From an uncultured Bacillota bacterium (GTDB lineage: Bacteria > Bacillota > UBA994 > UBA5500), in assembly GCA_937874815.1 (NCBI GenBank), contig CALNBW010000270.1, positions 1 to 15,478 of the forward strand: 15,478 nt of DNA, written 5' to 3'. Of this stretch, positions 1-7,070 are shown one piece after another. The translations under genes were made by a program, and so were the position numbers. The notes beneath the pieces are model-generated. The model searched no databases, was not told the origin of the DNA, and worked only from the letters and a program-made list of their open reading frames with translations. Within the stretch, counting starts at the first letter, position 1. Each line of letters starts with the position of its first letter.

Positions 1-990
1 AACGGTAATACGACTATCCAGGATTTCGAGGACATTGCCAAGGCGTTCAAAGGTTGGCGTGATGACATTGGTAGGGGTATTGCAGAGCTAGGGTTCTTTA
101 CTTGGTGGCGCGAGCCAGATTACCGCGACGACTACCGCGAGTTGTGGGAACTGGAGCAGAAGCTATCTTCGCCTGGCCGGGCACAGAGGTTTGAACTCCT
201 GTCCACCTGGCGGCTGGCGCGGGATGAGGCTTACGCGAAATGGGCGGCGACACTTCCGCCGAAAGTCTGCCAGATTACCTTCTTCGGCATGGAGGACAAT
301 ACGGACTGGTTTATGCGACGTAAAGGCGGATTTAGGGATCAGATTCTCGCAACTGACCGCTGTCTGGAGGCGGGCATCGCTCCCCGTTGGCAGCTATTTC
401 TGTCAAAACGTAACTTAGGCGAACTTGACGAGTTTACTAAGCTGATTGACGACATGAAGCTGCATGAGCGATGTGGGACAATCGGGCAGAAATTCGAAGT
501 TTTCATCGGCGGCATGTCTCCTGAGGGTAGTGGATATGAGATCGATGGCATTCGGCTAGAGGAAAACGACATTGAGCACATACCGAAGCAGCTCCTTGGC
601 ATCAGTCGCGAAGGTATTGGATTACTCGGCGAACCAGAATATAGGTTGCTTGACCTTCTTCTGCAGGACGATAACCCGCCACGTATGAGTACGGACATTG
701 CTTGTCTTGCCGTAAACGCCGATTTCGACGTCTATCCGAATATCGCCGAACCGACTGAGTGGTGGCGGCTCGGCAATCTGAAAACCGATGGGGTTGCTAA
801 GATCCTGAAGGCGTATAGGGACGAAATGACGCCGGGCATGACTGCCAACCGCACCATTTCCGTCAGAGAACTTGCACAGCGGTATGGCGATACAAGCAGT
901 AAGAAGCTCTACAGTACAGGCGACCTGATCTGTCGCCTTATGCACCAGTGGGGTGAAGATTACATCAGCCAAAGGTCGAGCCGAACATGA
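1..990 (+). CDS. Radical-SAM-like protein, 5'-truncated by window edge
   Basis: The reading frame is open from base 1 to the TGA at 988-990, giving 329 visible residues, so the true start is upstream. A TTG at 142 exists but has no ribosome binding site. Residues around Q-I-T-F-F-G-M-E-D-N-T (bases 280-306), then R-K-G-G-F with a downstream I-L-A-T-D-R-C-L-E-A-G-I-A-P, resemble the second half of a radical SAM barrel, where a strand ends near a small polar turn and is followed by a helix and the next strand. Near the C-terminus, I-A-C-L-A-V-N-A-D-F-D-V-Y-P-N followed by W-R-L-G-N-L resembles the part of SPASM-type proteins that normally reads YPC...GN. The usual cysteine is Asn here. The CxxxCxxC cluster motif would lie upstream and cannot be seen. 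Substrate is unknown. The assignment comes from pattern resemblance only, so the family call is moderate. Confidence 0.55.
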   Translation, partial: NGNTTIQDFEDIAKAFKGWRDDIGRGIAELGFFTWWREPDYRDDYRELWELEQKLSSPGRAQRFELLSTWRLARDEAYAKWAATLPPKVCQITFFGMEDNTDWFMRRKGGFRDQILATDRCLEAGIAPRWQLFLSKRNLGELDEFTKLIDDMKLHERCGTIGQKFEVFIGGMSPEGSGYEIDGIRLEENDIEHIPKQLLGISREGIGLLGEPEYRLLDLLLQDDNPPRMSTDIACLAVNADFDVYPNIAEPTEWWRLGNLKTDGVAKILKAYRDEMTPGMTANRTISVRELAQRYGDTSSKKLYSTGDLICRLMHQWGEDYISQRSSRT

Positions 991-1195
991 TTTATCGGGC
1001 CTAGCGCCTATGCATCTTGAATGAGTCAGAAGACCGGTCAGAAAATGCTGAAGAAGTCCCCTGTGACCGAAAGGAGTCCGCGGGTATTGTTGGGCCAGCC
1101 GCGGTTCAGACAAGCATGCCTTCGCTTGTTCGATTTGCTCTTTTCACACAGCCTAACAGTGACCTTGGCAGGTGTTTCTGGGCTATTACGTAGCA

Positions 1196-1215
1196 AGGGA
1201 CGTAGTAGCGTCCCT
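1196..1215 (+). other. Hairpin in the leader of the DUF3788 gene
   Basis: AGGGACG (1196-1202) and CGTCCCT (1209-1215) form a perfect 7-bp stem with a TAGTAG loop, 38 bases before the ATG at 1253. No T-run follows, so it is not an intrinsic terminator. It could shape the 5' leader of the downstream gene or be a decayed repeat. The rest of the 991-1252 gap contains no gene or promoter that I can support. Confidence 0.35.
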
Positions 1216-1252
1216 GAGGATTCCGCAAAAGAACGGAGGGAGGGGATCTGAC

Positions 1253-2083
1253 ATGTTAGAAGTGAAGCCAACTCAGCATGAAATCCTGACCTTATTGGGT
1301 AAGGACAGCTATGAGATGTGGAAAACGGTGTGCCATTTCATCTCGGATAACTATAAGATGGATACTATTTGGGATGATGGTGGCAAATATGGTGCCTATG
1401 AACATAAGTTCCGCAAAAGCGGGAAGACACTCTGTACGCTCTATGCGAAAGAAAAAGAGCTAGTAGTGCTGATTATCTTAGGGAAGGCAGAGAGAGAAAA
1501 GTTCGAGGAGGAAAGAGTGAACTTTTCCCTAGAGATGCAGGCCATCTATGATGAGGCCACAACGTATCACGATGGTAAATGGATGTACATAAAAGCCACA
1601 GACTCTCGCCTGTTCTCAGACATTGTTAGACTGCTGGTTATCAAGAGGAAGCCTAATAGAAACATCACGATGTGTGGTTACGTCTGTGATATGTGTAAAG
1701 CATTTGCTCCAAACATTAAGAGGAACGATGAAAGGGAACACCTTTCAGCTCTATGGAAGAAATACTACAACCTCAATTTTTCTCCAGAGAATATATACTG
1801 TGAAGGGTGCCGCAGCACGAAGGCAGATGCCAAACGCATCGATAATAACTGTCCAGTTAGGGCCTGCGTACTGCAGAACAAGGTTGACAATTGTAGCGCC
1901 TGTAGCCAGTATCCGTGTGCGGTCTTCAAAGAAAGACAGGGTCTGTCCTATGAAGAGGCTAGAGAAGAACAGGGCACCTCTTTTTGTGAAGCAGAGTACG
2001 AGGAATATATGCTGGCCTATGATAACAAATCCAGATTGGATAGGCGGTGCAATTCAGCCGGCAGATGTGGTACGCTGCTGTAA
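1253..2083 (+). CDS. DUF3788-DUF3795 two-domain cysteine-rich protein
   Basis: A 276-residue cytoplasmic protein of unknown function. The start at 1253 is chosen because GGAGGGAGGGG (1235-1245) lies 7 bases upstream; an in-frame upstream start at 1172 has no such site. Residues 1-135 match the DUF3788 pattern: L-G-K-D-S-Y-E-M-W, then W-D-D-G-G-K-Y-G, K-S-G-K-T-L-C-T-L-Y, L-G-K-A-E-R-E, D-G-K-W-M-Y-I and I-V-R-L-L-V-I-K-R-K-P. Residues 138-225 match DUF3795, with C141-G-Y-V-C145-D-M-C148, Y-C183-E-G-C186, C200-P-V-R-A-C205 and C214-S-A-C217-S-Q-Y-P-C222. These ten cysteines are arranged in pairs as expected for a metal or Fe-S site. The order (DUF3788 first) and the fusion are direct observations; metal binding is inference. 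The last ~20 residues, ending R-C-N-S-A-G-R-C-G-T-L-L, do not extend a known domain. There is no tight operon partner: 262 bases separate it from the gene before and 222 from the gene after. Confidence 0.85.
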   Translation: MLEVKPTQHEILTLLGKDSYEMWKTVCHFISDNYKMDTIWDDGGKYGAYEHKFRKSGKTLCTLYAKEKELVVLIILGKAEREKFEEERVNFSLEMQAIYDEATTYHDGKWMYIKATDSRLFSDIVRLLVIKRKPNRNITMCGYVCDMCKAFAPNIKRNDEREHLSALWKKYYNLNFSPENIYCEGCRSTKADAKRIDNNCPVRACVLQNKVDNCSACSQYPCAVFKERQGLSYEEAREEQGTSFCEAEYEEYMLAYDNKSRLDRRCNSAGRCGTLL

Positions 2084-2145
2084 TTTGTCTGTGACATAAG
2101 CCTTATATTAAGTAGTGATGCACAATAGGTAGCAAAACAGTTGGC

Positions 2146-2175
2146 TTGAACTTAGTGCTTAGATAATGCGATACT
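2146..2175 (+). promoter_or_regulatory. Possible sigma-A promoter for the GyrI-like gene
   Basis: TTGAAC (2146-2151) is separated by 18 bases from GATACT (2170-2175). Each box matches its consensus at four of six positions. Transcription would start near 2182, about 125 bases ahead of the ATG at 2306. The leader in between can fold (CCCC near 2182 with GGGG near 2196; AGCCAT with ATGGCT), but no known riboswitch pattern is recognisable. This is a weak call. Confidence 0.25.
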
Positions 2176-2305
2176 GTTCACCCCTGACAACTATGGGGGC
2201 GAAGCCATGGATGGCGCTCTGTCTGAGGAGGCGATGGCTCCAAAAGCAAGACTATGCTAGGGCGCGACCGCGTAATAAGAAAAACTTACGAAAAGGGGAG
2301 TGTTT

Positions 2306-2779
2306 ATGGGATTTAGAATCGTATCGTTGCCGCCTTTCAGAGCGGCTGCCTCGGGAGTGGACCAAGACTTCGATTTTTCTCCTGAGGGCGTGCTGGGCAA
2401 ATTTAATGCCTACTTCTCAGCCATAAAGCCATCACCGAGAGATAGTTTCACGCCGCGGGACTTCTTGCTCTACGATAAGGAAGGCCAGGGTTTCGTATGG
2501 TGGTTGGCCCTCAGTGATGACATAGAAGATGGCGGCTATGACATTGTCGAGTTTGAGGGCGGCTATTACCTGACCTATGCATACAGAGACGGTGATGACG
2601 AGGAACACGACCGATTGTACAGTGAGGCCATCAAATACATCGAAGAGAGCGGTATTTTTGCACTCGACGAGCGCCCAAATCACTATTCTATGGGGCACAT
2701 CATCACGCCCGCAGAAGTAATTGAGGCGCAGGGCTGGGCACAGATGGAGGTATTCATTCCAATCAAACTGATCGGCTAG
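2306..2779 (+). CDS. GyrI-like / AraC effector-binding domain protein
   Basis: A 157-residue stand-alone effector-binding domain without a DNA-binding part. The ATG at 2306 has AAAGGGGAG (2292-2300) 5 bases before it; the overlapping GTG at 2300 lies inside that site and is rejected. The typical features of the fold are visible: F-R-I-V-S-L-P-P-F-R-A-A-A-S-G at residues 3-17 (first strand), Y-D-I-V-E-F-E-G-G-Y-Y-L-T-Y at 78-91 (the 'P-G-G-x-Y' strand, here E-G-G-Y-Y), the following D-G-D-D-E-E-H-D-R-L-Y-S-E-A-I helix, and M-E-V-F-I-P-I-K near the end, matching the closing strand 'e.ylPI' of the family. GyrI-like domains bind small hydrophobic or cationic molecules, and some hydrolyse or sequester toxic compounds. 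The ligand here is unknown. The gene is closed by a strong terminator at 2824, so it is probably monocistronic. Confidence 0.75.
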   Translation: MGFRIVSLPPFRAAASGVDQDFDFSPEGVLGKFNAYFSAIKPSPRDSFTPRDFLLYDKEGQGFVWWLALSDDIEDGGYDIVEFEGGYYLTYAYRDGDDEEHDRLYSEAIKYIEESGIFALDERPNHYSMGHIITPAEVIEAQGWAQMEVFIPIKLIG

Positions 2780-2823
2780 CTCTACTAACACAGCGCTTCC
2801 CATGAGTTCAACTACGGTGGTAG

Positions 2824-2855
2824 AAGGCCTGGGTTACACCCGGCCTTTTCTATTT
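2824..2855 (+). terminator. Rho-independent terminator after the GyrI-like gene
   Basis: AAGGCC-T-GGGT (2824-2834) pairs with ACCC-GGCCTT (2838-2847) around a short TAC loop with one bulged T. It is followed by TTCTATTT. It lies 45 bases after the stop codon at 2779. Stem strength and the T-rich tail make this the clearest intrinsic terminator in the window. Confidence 0.85.
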
Positions 2856-2958
2856 AGGCCACATCCCTTGCAGGAAAAATGTGCCGCCATGGCGAACTAA
2901 TGTGCGCGCTAAGATTTGTTTCGGAGAATTATATTGTGATTGCCGGAGGTTGATTCTG

Positions 2959-4044
2959 ATGAAAGCCAGAGTAAAAGAGGTTGTGCGCGCAAAAGACAAG
3001 AGGATTATAGCCATAAGTGATATACATGGAAACCTGAGTCTTTTTCAGCGGCTATTGGCCCAGACAGGTTATACCAAGGACGATATCCTGGTTCTAGTGG
3101 GTGACATCACCGAGAAAGGACCGCAGAGTCTGGCAACATTGAGATACATAATGGAGCTGGCCAGCAAAAACGAGGTCTATGTGCTGAGTGGAAATTGCGA
3201 TACACTGTGGGAAGACATTAAGTATACAGTGGATGACGAAAACCTGCTGAGATATATGCTATTGCGGCAAAAGAGTATCTTGAATGAAATGTGCCGGGAG
3301 TTGTCGATTGAGGTCAATGAACGATCGGACATCAAGTACATCAAAGAACAGATAGGGCAGAATTACAGTGCTGAGCTTGATTGGTTGGAAGAGCTGCCAC
3401 ATATTATTGACATGGGGGATTTCGTGTTTGCCCATGCGGGTCTTACGTCGGACAATTTGAGCGAACAGAAGGCGCGCACAGTGATGAAGACGGACGCTTT
3501 TCTAGAGCAGGGTCTGGCTTTCTCCAGGTATGTCGTAGTCGGGCACTGGCCAACGGCCAATTACGGGAAGGAAAAGGGCTGCTGTAACCCTATTATCAGT
3601 GAGCAGCAAAGAATCATCTGTATTGATGGCGGCAACATGATTAAGGGAGAAGGCCAGCTGAATGCGCTAATCATCAATGATAAGGACAACATAACCTTCA
3701 CCGCCCTTGATGATTTAGTTAAGGCAGAAGTTGTGGCAGATCAGGCCGCAAACTCTAACACTATTCATATCACATGGATGGATAATGCGGTGGAAGTGCT
3801 TAGGCAGGAACCGGAATTCAGCTTGTGCCGACATATATCTTCCCAGCACGAGCTCTGGATCAAGAACAATAGGCTGTTTGAAGCCTCAGATGGAATGCGC
3901 TGTTATGATTGTACAGATTTCTTTCTGCCAGTTGCACAGGGAGATACAGTCTCAATAGTAGATAGGTCAAGCAAGCAAACCTTGGCTAAGAAGGATGGAA
4001 CCATTGGCTGGGTTTCAAACGAGAAACTGAAAGCCATTGATTAA
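2959..4044 (+). CDS. PPP-type metallophosphoesterase with C-terminal SH3-like domain
   Basis: A 361-residue cytoplasmic phosphoesterase. The ATG at 2959 has GGAGGT (2945-2950) 8 bases upstream; the longer frame from GTG 2881 has no site. All metallophosphoesterase blocks are present in order: S-D21-I-H23-G-N, V-G48-D49-I-T-E-K-G-P, S-G78-N79-C-D81, then F-A-H-A-G-L after D-M-G-D-F-V, and V-V-V-G-H-W-P-T. The spacing and the I-C-I-D-G-G-N-M-I strand before the end of the domain fit the PPP group (ApaH, PrpE and serine/threonine phosphatases), which use two metal ions to cleave phosphoesters. The third block reads GNCD rather than GNHE, a variant also found in bacterial members. After about residue 290 a small module ends G-D-T-V-S-I-V-D...L-A-K-K-D-G-T-I-G-W-V-S-N-E-K-L, typical of an SH3-like barrel. 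The substrate (phosphoprotein, dinucleotide or RNA cap) cannot be told. There is no signal peptide. A hairpin repeat begins 4 bases after the stop. Confidence 0.82.
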   Translation: MKARVKEVVRAKDKRIIAISDIHGNLSLFQRLLAQTGYTKDDILVLVGDITEKGPQSLATLRYIMELASKNEVYVLSGNCDTLWEDIKYTVDDENLLRYMLLRQKSILNEMCRELSIEVNERSDIKYIKEQIGQNYSAELDWLEELPHIIDMGDFVFAHAGLTSDNLSEQKARTVMKTDAFLEQGLAFSRYVVVGHWPTANYGKEKGCCNPIISEQQRIICIDGGNMIKGEGQLNALIINDKDNITFTALDDLVKAEVVADQAANSNTIHITWMDNAVEVLRQEPEFSLCRHISSQHELWIKNNRLFEASDGMRCYDCTDFFLPVAQGDTVSIVDRSSKQTLAKKDGTIGWVSNEKLKAID

Positions 4045-4047
4045 CCC

Positions 4048-4076
4048 CCAGCCGCGGGGACGGTCACTTCGGCTGG
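4048..4076 (+). repeat. GGGGACGGTC hairpin repeat, copy A
   Basis: A perfect 7-bp stem CCAGCCG (4048-4054) / CGGCTGG (4070-4076) encloses a 15-base loop CGGGGACGGTCACTT. It begins 4 bases after the stop of the phosphoesterase. On the opposite strand at 7481-7511 a second copy has the same loop (14 of 15 bases) and a stem with compensating changes. Position and structure are like REP-type palindromic elements. Confidence 0.75.
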
Positions 4077-4123
4077 CGTTCATGAAGTTGGAGCGGCTGA
4101 TAGCGATAGGGGGTGAGATCCGT

Positions 4124-5095
4124 ATGAAGATTTTAGAGTTCGACAGGACTCGCGATCAGACCAGAGTGTTAGAGTTGCTAATGGGCGAAGCTGAGGTTCT
4201 TAAACGCTTCCGAGATGCCTTGGAATCTGACCAAGCCTCCATCTACATTGCTGAGGACGCTGGCACAGTCATAGGCACGCTGTTCATGCAGGAATTTGAC
4301 AGCCTGAGTGTGACGCCTACCGTATTCGTTGCTCCAGCAAGCAGGCGCCGGGGTATCGGTACAGAGCTACTTCGGTTTCTAGATCACGTGCTTACTAGTA
4401 GCCCTTATGAGCGCGCAGAACGCCAGATTGATGCGGATGAAGGAATCGCAGCATTTCTGGAGAAAAACGGCTACTTCCGCTACTTTGTGGAGCTCTTGAT
4501 GGAGCGAGATAACACACCGATTAATTCTATCGCCACCACAGACGCTGCCCTAGCGGAGAGAGGGATTGTGGTGCGCAATTACCGGGACGAAGATTATTGG
4601 GCGTACCACAATATCGTAGGCGTTGGCTTTTACCTGATGAGACAGAAGGCTGGTTTGATGCCATGGTATAGTCCGCCTTCCGCCTATGAACGCAAAGATA
4701 TTGCCAAAGGATCAAAGAACAGATACGTCATGCTTGATCGGGACGAGATCGTAGCCGTCTGCAAGATTCATGATAACGATATCGCTCTGCTGGGAGTGCG
4801 TCCTGATAAACAGTCGCAAGGATATGGTACCTTATTACTCTCCTATTGGATTAACAAGATCATTCTCGAGCGGCAGGCAGACAAAGTCACTATTGACACA
4901 ACACAGGGTAACCCGGCCAAAACCCTCTATAACAGAATGGGATTTAGGGATGTGGGCTACAAATATGGTTATGTGAAATTCAACAAGCCGGACAGCAGGC
5001 CGAAAGCGCCCCGTGGCTATGCCAATGAGGCAGAAATCATGGCAGCGTTCCGTCTTCGTGGCAGCGCGGTGGACGAGATGGGTCTTTCATCCTAA
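4124..5095 (+). CDS. Tandem-GNAT N-acetyltransferase (first)
   Basis: A 323-residue protein with two GNAT folds in one chain. The start at 4124 is chosen because GGGGGTGAG (4109-4117) sits 6 bases upstream; in-frame earlier starts (4037, 4082) overlap the hairpin repeat or lack a site. The N-terminal domain (about 1-125) shows V-I-G-T-L-F at 49-54 and the acetyl-CoA loop V-A-P-A-S-R-R-R-G-I-G-T at 69-80. The C-terminal domain (about 147-290) shows I-V-A-V-C-K-I at 209-215, the loop V-R-P-D-K-Q-S-Q-G-Y-G-T at 225-236, and N-P-A-K-T-L-Y-N-R-M-G-F at 263-274. Both acetyl-CoA pyrophosphate loops look usable. The enzyme would transfer an acetyl group from acetyl-CoA to an amine, but the acceptor is unknown. 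A ~33-residue tail after the second fold is not assigned. Confidence 0.88.
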   Translation: MKILEFDRTRDQTRVLELLMGEAEVLKRFRDALESDQASIYIAEDAGTVIGTLFMQEFDSLSVTPTVFVAPASRRRGIGTELLRFLDHVLTSSPYERAERQIDADEGIAAFLEKNGYFRYFVELLMERDNTPINSIATTDAALAERGIVVRNYRDEDYWAYHNIVGVGFYLMRQKAGLMPWYSPPSAYERKDIAKGSKNRYVMLDRDEIVAVCKIHDNDIALLGVRPDKQSQGYGTLLLSYWINKIILERQADKVTIDTTQGNPAKTLYNRMGFRDVGYKYGYVKFNKPDSRPKAPRGYANEAEIMAAFRLRGSAVDEMGLSS

Positions 5096-5107
5096 GCAAA
5101 CGCGGGA

Positions 5108-5135
5108 TTGTCGTAGAGTGGGCAATTGCTATGAT
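5108..5135 (+). promoter_or_regulatory. Likely extended -10 promoter for the second tandem GNAT
   Basis: TTGTCG (5108-5113), a 16-base spacer, then TATGAT (5130-5135), which matches five of six -10 consensus bases and is preceded by TG one base upstream (5127-5128), forming an extended -10. Transcription would start near 5142 and give a roughly 50-base leader before the ATG at 5194. Confidence 0.45.
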
Positions 5136-5193
5136 GTCAAGTATGGGAACTAGGGCTGAAATCTAGAGCCTAGCCGGAAAGGGATGAAGCTTT

Positions 5194-6087
5194 ATGTCGA
5201 TACGATTTCGAAACTATACCGAACAGGCAGGAATTACTGAGGATTATCATCAGGTAAGAGACTTTCTTGTCAAGCTGGGACATACAGAATTTACGTACGC
5301 CCGCTGGGACTGGATGGCAACACATGGCTACTTGGATAAATCTGCTGTCCGTAAAATTGGCTTATGGGAAGCGGAGGGGGAGCTTGTAGGCGTAGCAACT
5401 TTTGACTGTCAGCTGGGAGATGCCTTCTGTTTAACTCTTCCCGAATACTCGTTTCTGAAAAGAGAGATGTTGCTGTACGCAACGGATAACCTCGCAAAAG
5501 AAGGGAATTTTAGAGTAGTCATTTCAGATCGCGACCTTGCTTTTCAGGACATTGCTGCGGGGCTGGGCTTCATCGCCACTGAGAAGACGGAAAGCGACGC
5601 GATCTTTTATCTGGAGAAATCCTCCACGGCTTTTGGCTTGCCTACGGGCTTTTATATGACTTCCATGCAGGAGACATATGACTTATATCAATATAGGCGT
5701 GTAATGTGGAAAGGGTTTAACCACGAGTTGAACGGAGAGGGAGAGTTTCTATTCTCTGAGGCAGTAAAGCAAGGGGCAGAGCTAGAGATGAAGCGTCCCC
5801 ATGTGGATTTGAGCTTGAAGGTGGCGGTGGTGGTCCCAGACGGCAATTTCGCATCCTATTGTGGCATGTGGTATGAACCAAAAGCAGGTTTCGCAGTTAT
5901 AGAGCCGGTTGCAACTGATCCAGCCTATCGCCGGATGGGACTAGGAAAAGCTGCAGTCTTGGAAGGGATTCGGCGAGTTGGTGCCTTGGGCGCAAAGGTT
6001 GCGTTAGTTGGCTCCTCGCAACAATTCTATTACAGTATTGGTCTGCGTCCTTTTTCTACCGCAACTTTTTGGAGCCTTGCCCTGTAA
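5194..6087 (+). CDS. Tandem-GNAT N-acetyltransferase (second)
   Basis: A 297-residue GNAT-superfamily protein. ATG 5194 is preceded by GGAAAGGGATG (5176-5186). The C-terminal fold is clear: S-Y-C-G-M-W-Y at 221-227, V-I-E-P-V-A-T-D-P-A-Y-R-R-M-G-L-G-K at 235-252 (strand 4 plus the R-x-x-G-x-G/A acetyl-CoA loop), and V-A-L-V-G-S-S-Q-Q-F-Y-Y-S-I-G-L-R-P-F at 269-287 (strand 5 and the final helix). The N-terminal half (residues 1-140) has GNAT-like strands (I-G-L-W-E-A-E-G-E-L-V-G-V-A-T-F at 55-70) but no good acetyl-CoA loop, so it is probably a degenerate partner fold. That differs from the first tandem GNAT, where both loops are intact. The acceptor is unknown. It has its own likely promoter at 5108-5135, and a copy of the GGGGACGGTC repeat begins 8 bases after the stop. 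Confidence 0.85.
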   Translation: MSIRFRNYTEQAGITEDYHQVRDFLVKLGHTEFTYARWDWMATHGYLDKSAVRKIGLWEAEGELVGVATFDCQLGDAFCLTLPEYSFLKREMLLYATDNLAKEGNFRVVISDRDLAFQDIAAGLGFIATEKTESDAIFYLEKSSTAFGLPTGFYMTSMQETYDLYQYRRVMWKGFNHELNGEGEFLFSEAVKQGAELEMKRPHVDLSLKVAVVVPDGNFASYCGMWYEPKAGFAVIEPVATDPAYRRMGLGKAAVLEGIRRVGALGAKVALVGSSQQFYYSIGLRPFSTATFWSLAL

Positions 6088-6094
6088 GATCAGC

Positions 6095-6117
6095 AGTGGG
6101 GACGGTCAGGGACCACT
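6095..6117 (+). repeat. GGGGACGGTC repeat, copy B (divergent)
   Basis: The core GGGGACGGTC (6098-6107) sits within AGTGG (6095-6099) ... CCACT (6113-6117), a 5-bp stem. It lacks the AGCC/GGCT stem of copies A, C and D, so it is a divergent or rearranged member. It begins 8 bases after the stop of the preceding gene, like copy A after its gene. Confidence 0.5.
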
Positions 6118-6157
6118 CTCAGCCCAGGAAGAGGTCGTGTTTCATACGTAAAACGGA

Positions 6158-6175
6158 CCAGCCGTGGGGACGGTC
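6158..6175 (+). repeat. GGGGACGGTC hairpin repeat, copy C, left part (split by the IS)
   Basis: CCAGCCG-T-GGGGACGGTC matches the first 18 bases of copy A except for one base (C to T at the start of the loop). The sequence then breaks at the IS end (6176). The missing right part, ACCTTGGCTG, is found immediately after the IS and its duplicated GTC (7479-7488). The element was therefore interrupted by the insertion. Confidence 0.7.
6173..6175. repeat. Target site duplication, left copy (GTC)
   Basis: GTC directly abuts the left end of the IS and is matched by GTC at 7476-7478 directly after the right end. A 3-bp duplication is normal for IS3-family insertion. Chance identity of three bases is possible, but it coincides with TGG...CCA ends and restores a hairpin repeat when one copy is removed. 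Confidence 0.7.
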
Positions 6176-6213
6176 TGGAGTGACCCCCTAGAGGTGTACA
6201 CTGAGGGGACGGT
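6176..6213 (+). repeat. IS terminal inverted repeat, left
   Basis: Aligned with the reverse complement of 7438-7475, 25 of 38 positions agree, with the best blocks TGG, CCCC, A-GGT-TACA and GGGAC. The inner part contains GGGGACGGTT (6205-6214), nearly the same as the core of the chromosomal hairpin repeats. Confidence 0.8.
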
Positions 6214-6216
6214 TAA

Positions 6217-7050
6217 CTAAGCTGTTTTTTGGCTACTTAACCGCGTCTCTTTGTAGGCTCTAGGGGGCATGCCCCCTAGAGATTTTTGCGGTCGATGGTT
6301 GATGTAGTAGTGCATGTATTCCTCAATTATTTGCTGTACATCATTCTGATCTCTGAGCCTTCTTTTCATTAAATGGATGGTCTCGCATTTGAAGTGACTG
6401 AAAAAGCTCTCGGCCTTGGCGTTGTCCCAGCAGTTTCCTTTCCTGGACATGCTTTGCGTGACTTTTAACTCCCTTAATAGATCAACATAATCGTTGCACG
6501 TAAACTGCACGCCTTGATCACTATGGATGATGCTGCCTTGCAGAGAAACCCTCTTAGATAACACTCTGATCGTGTCTAAACTTAGGCTTTTGTCTTGGGT
6601 GTCGCTTACTTTCCAAGCCACGGGTTCGTTATTGAATAGATCAATCACCGTACAAAGGTACACCATCTTCCGCTGTGTGGGTATGTAGGTAATGTCGGTG
6701 ACGAACTTCTCTCCCGGCCCAAATGCTTCAAAATCCCGGTTTAGCACATTTTCCTTAATAGTTGCGCGCTCTCCAGCCTTCCTAAATTTCTTTCTTACTA
6801 TCGACTGTATGTTGTTTTCCCGCATAATCCTCTGAACCTTTTTGTGATTTACGGTCAGATTATACTCGTTTTTCAAGGTGTACTTTATCGTTCTATAGCC
6901 CGCTCGCTTGTTAGATTTATGATAGATGTCTAGGACCAGTTTTTCAACTTGCGTATCCCTTTTCAAGGGCTTTCTCTTGTATCTGTAGTAAGCAGACCGA
7001 CTTACACCAGCAATTTCGCATAACAGCCATACGGGATGCTCAAGTTCCAA
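6217..7050 (-). CDS. IS3-family transposase OrfB (DDE integrase domain)
   Basis: This frame encodes the catalytic part of the transposase. From the TTG at 7050 it is 277 residues, but the frame is open back to 7086, and the protein is probably made mainly as an OrfA-OrfB fusion by -1 frameshifting. It starts with the HTH_21-like segment (V-S-R-S-A-Y-Y-R-Y at 16-24; K-R-A-G-Y-R-T-I at 48-55). The integrase core follows with D119 (F-V-T-D-I-T-Y-I), D178 (I-I-H-S-D-Q-G-V-Q-F) and E214 (N-A-K-A-E-S-F-F), giving the expected D-D-35-E spacing. The end N-H-R-P-Q-K-S-L-G-G-M-P-P is typical. It catalyses strand cleavage and transfer at the IS ends. No stop or shift interrupts the frame. No convincing ribosome binding site precedes the TTG, which also favours the fusion. 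Confidence 0.92.
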   Translation of the reverse strand: MELEHPVWLLCEIAGVSRSAYYRYKRKPLKRDTQVEKLVLDIYHKSNKRAGYRTIKYTLKNEYNLTVNHKKVQRIMRENNIQSIVRKKFRKAGERATIKENVLNRDFEAFGPGEKFVTDITYIPTQRKMVYLCTVIDLFNNEPVAWKVSDTQDKSLSLDTIRVLSKRVSLQGSIIHSDQGVQFTCNDYVDLLRELKVTQSMSRKGNCWDNAKAESFFSHFKCETIHLMKRRLRDQNDVQQIIEEYMHYYINHRPQKSLGGMPPRAYKETRLSSQKTA

Positions 7051-7070
7051 AGCAAGAATTGCTTTGTACT

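Noticed and set aside
1057..1113. GTCCCCTGTGACC and the two CCGCGG boxes as a repeat copy or T-box leader
   Set aside because: The core order is permuted relative to the repeats, and the T-box consensus AGGGTGG-ACCGCG is absent.
1021..1251. 76-residue plus-strand frame before the DUF3788 gene
   Set aside because: No ribosome binding site, low-complexity basic/serine-rich translation, and it ends inside the Shine-Dalgarno region of the next gene.
2162..2263. Short protein-like stretch (D-N-A-I-L-F-T-P-D-N-Y-G-G-E-A-M-D-G-A-L-S-E-E-A-M) in the leader of the GyrI-like gene
   Set aside because: It looks coding-like but has stops close on both sides, no start with a ribosome binding site, and I cannot tie it to a family. 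It could be a gene remnant but is not supported.
5150..5173. CTAGG/CCTAG hairpin in the leader of the second tandem GNAT
   Set aside because: Short, with competing pairings and a bulge. No known leader element is recognised.
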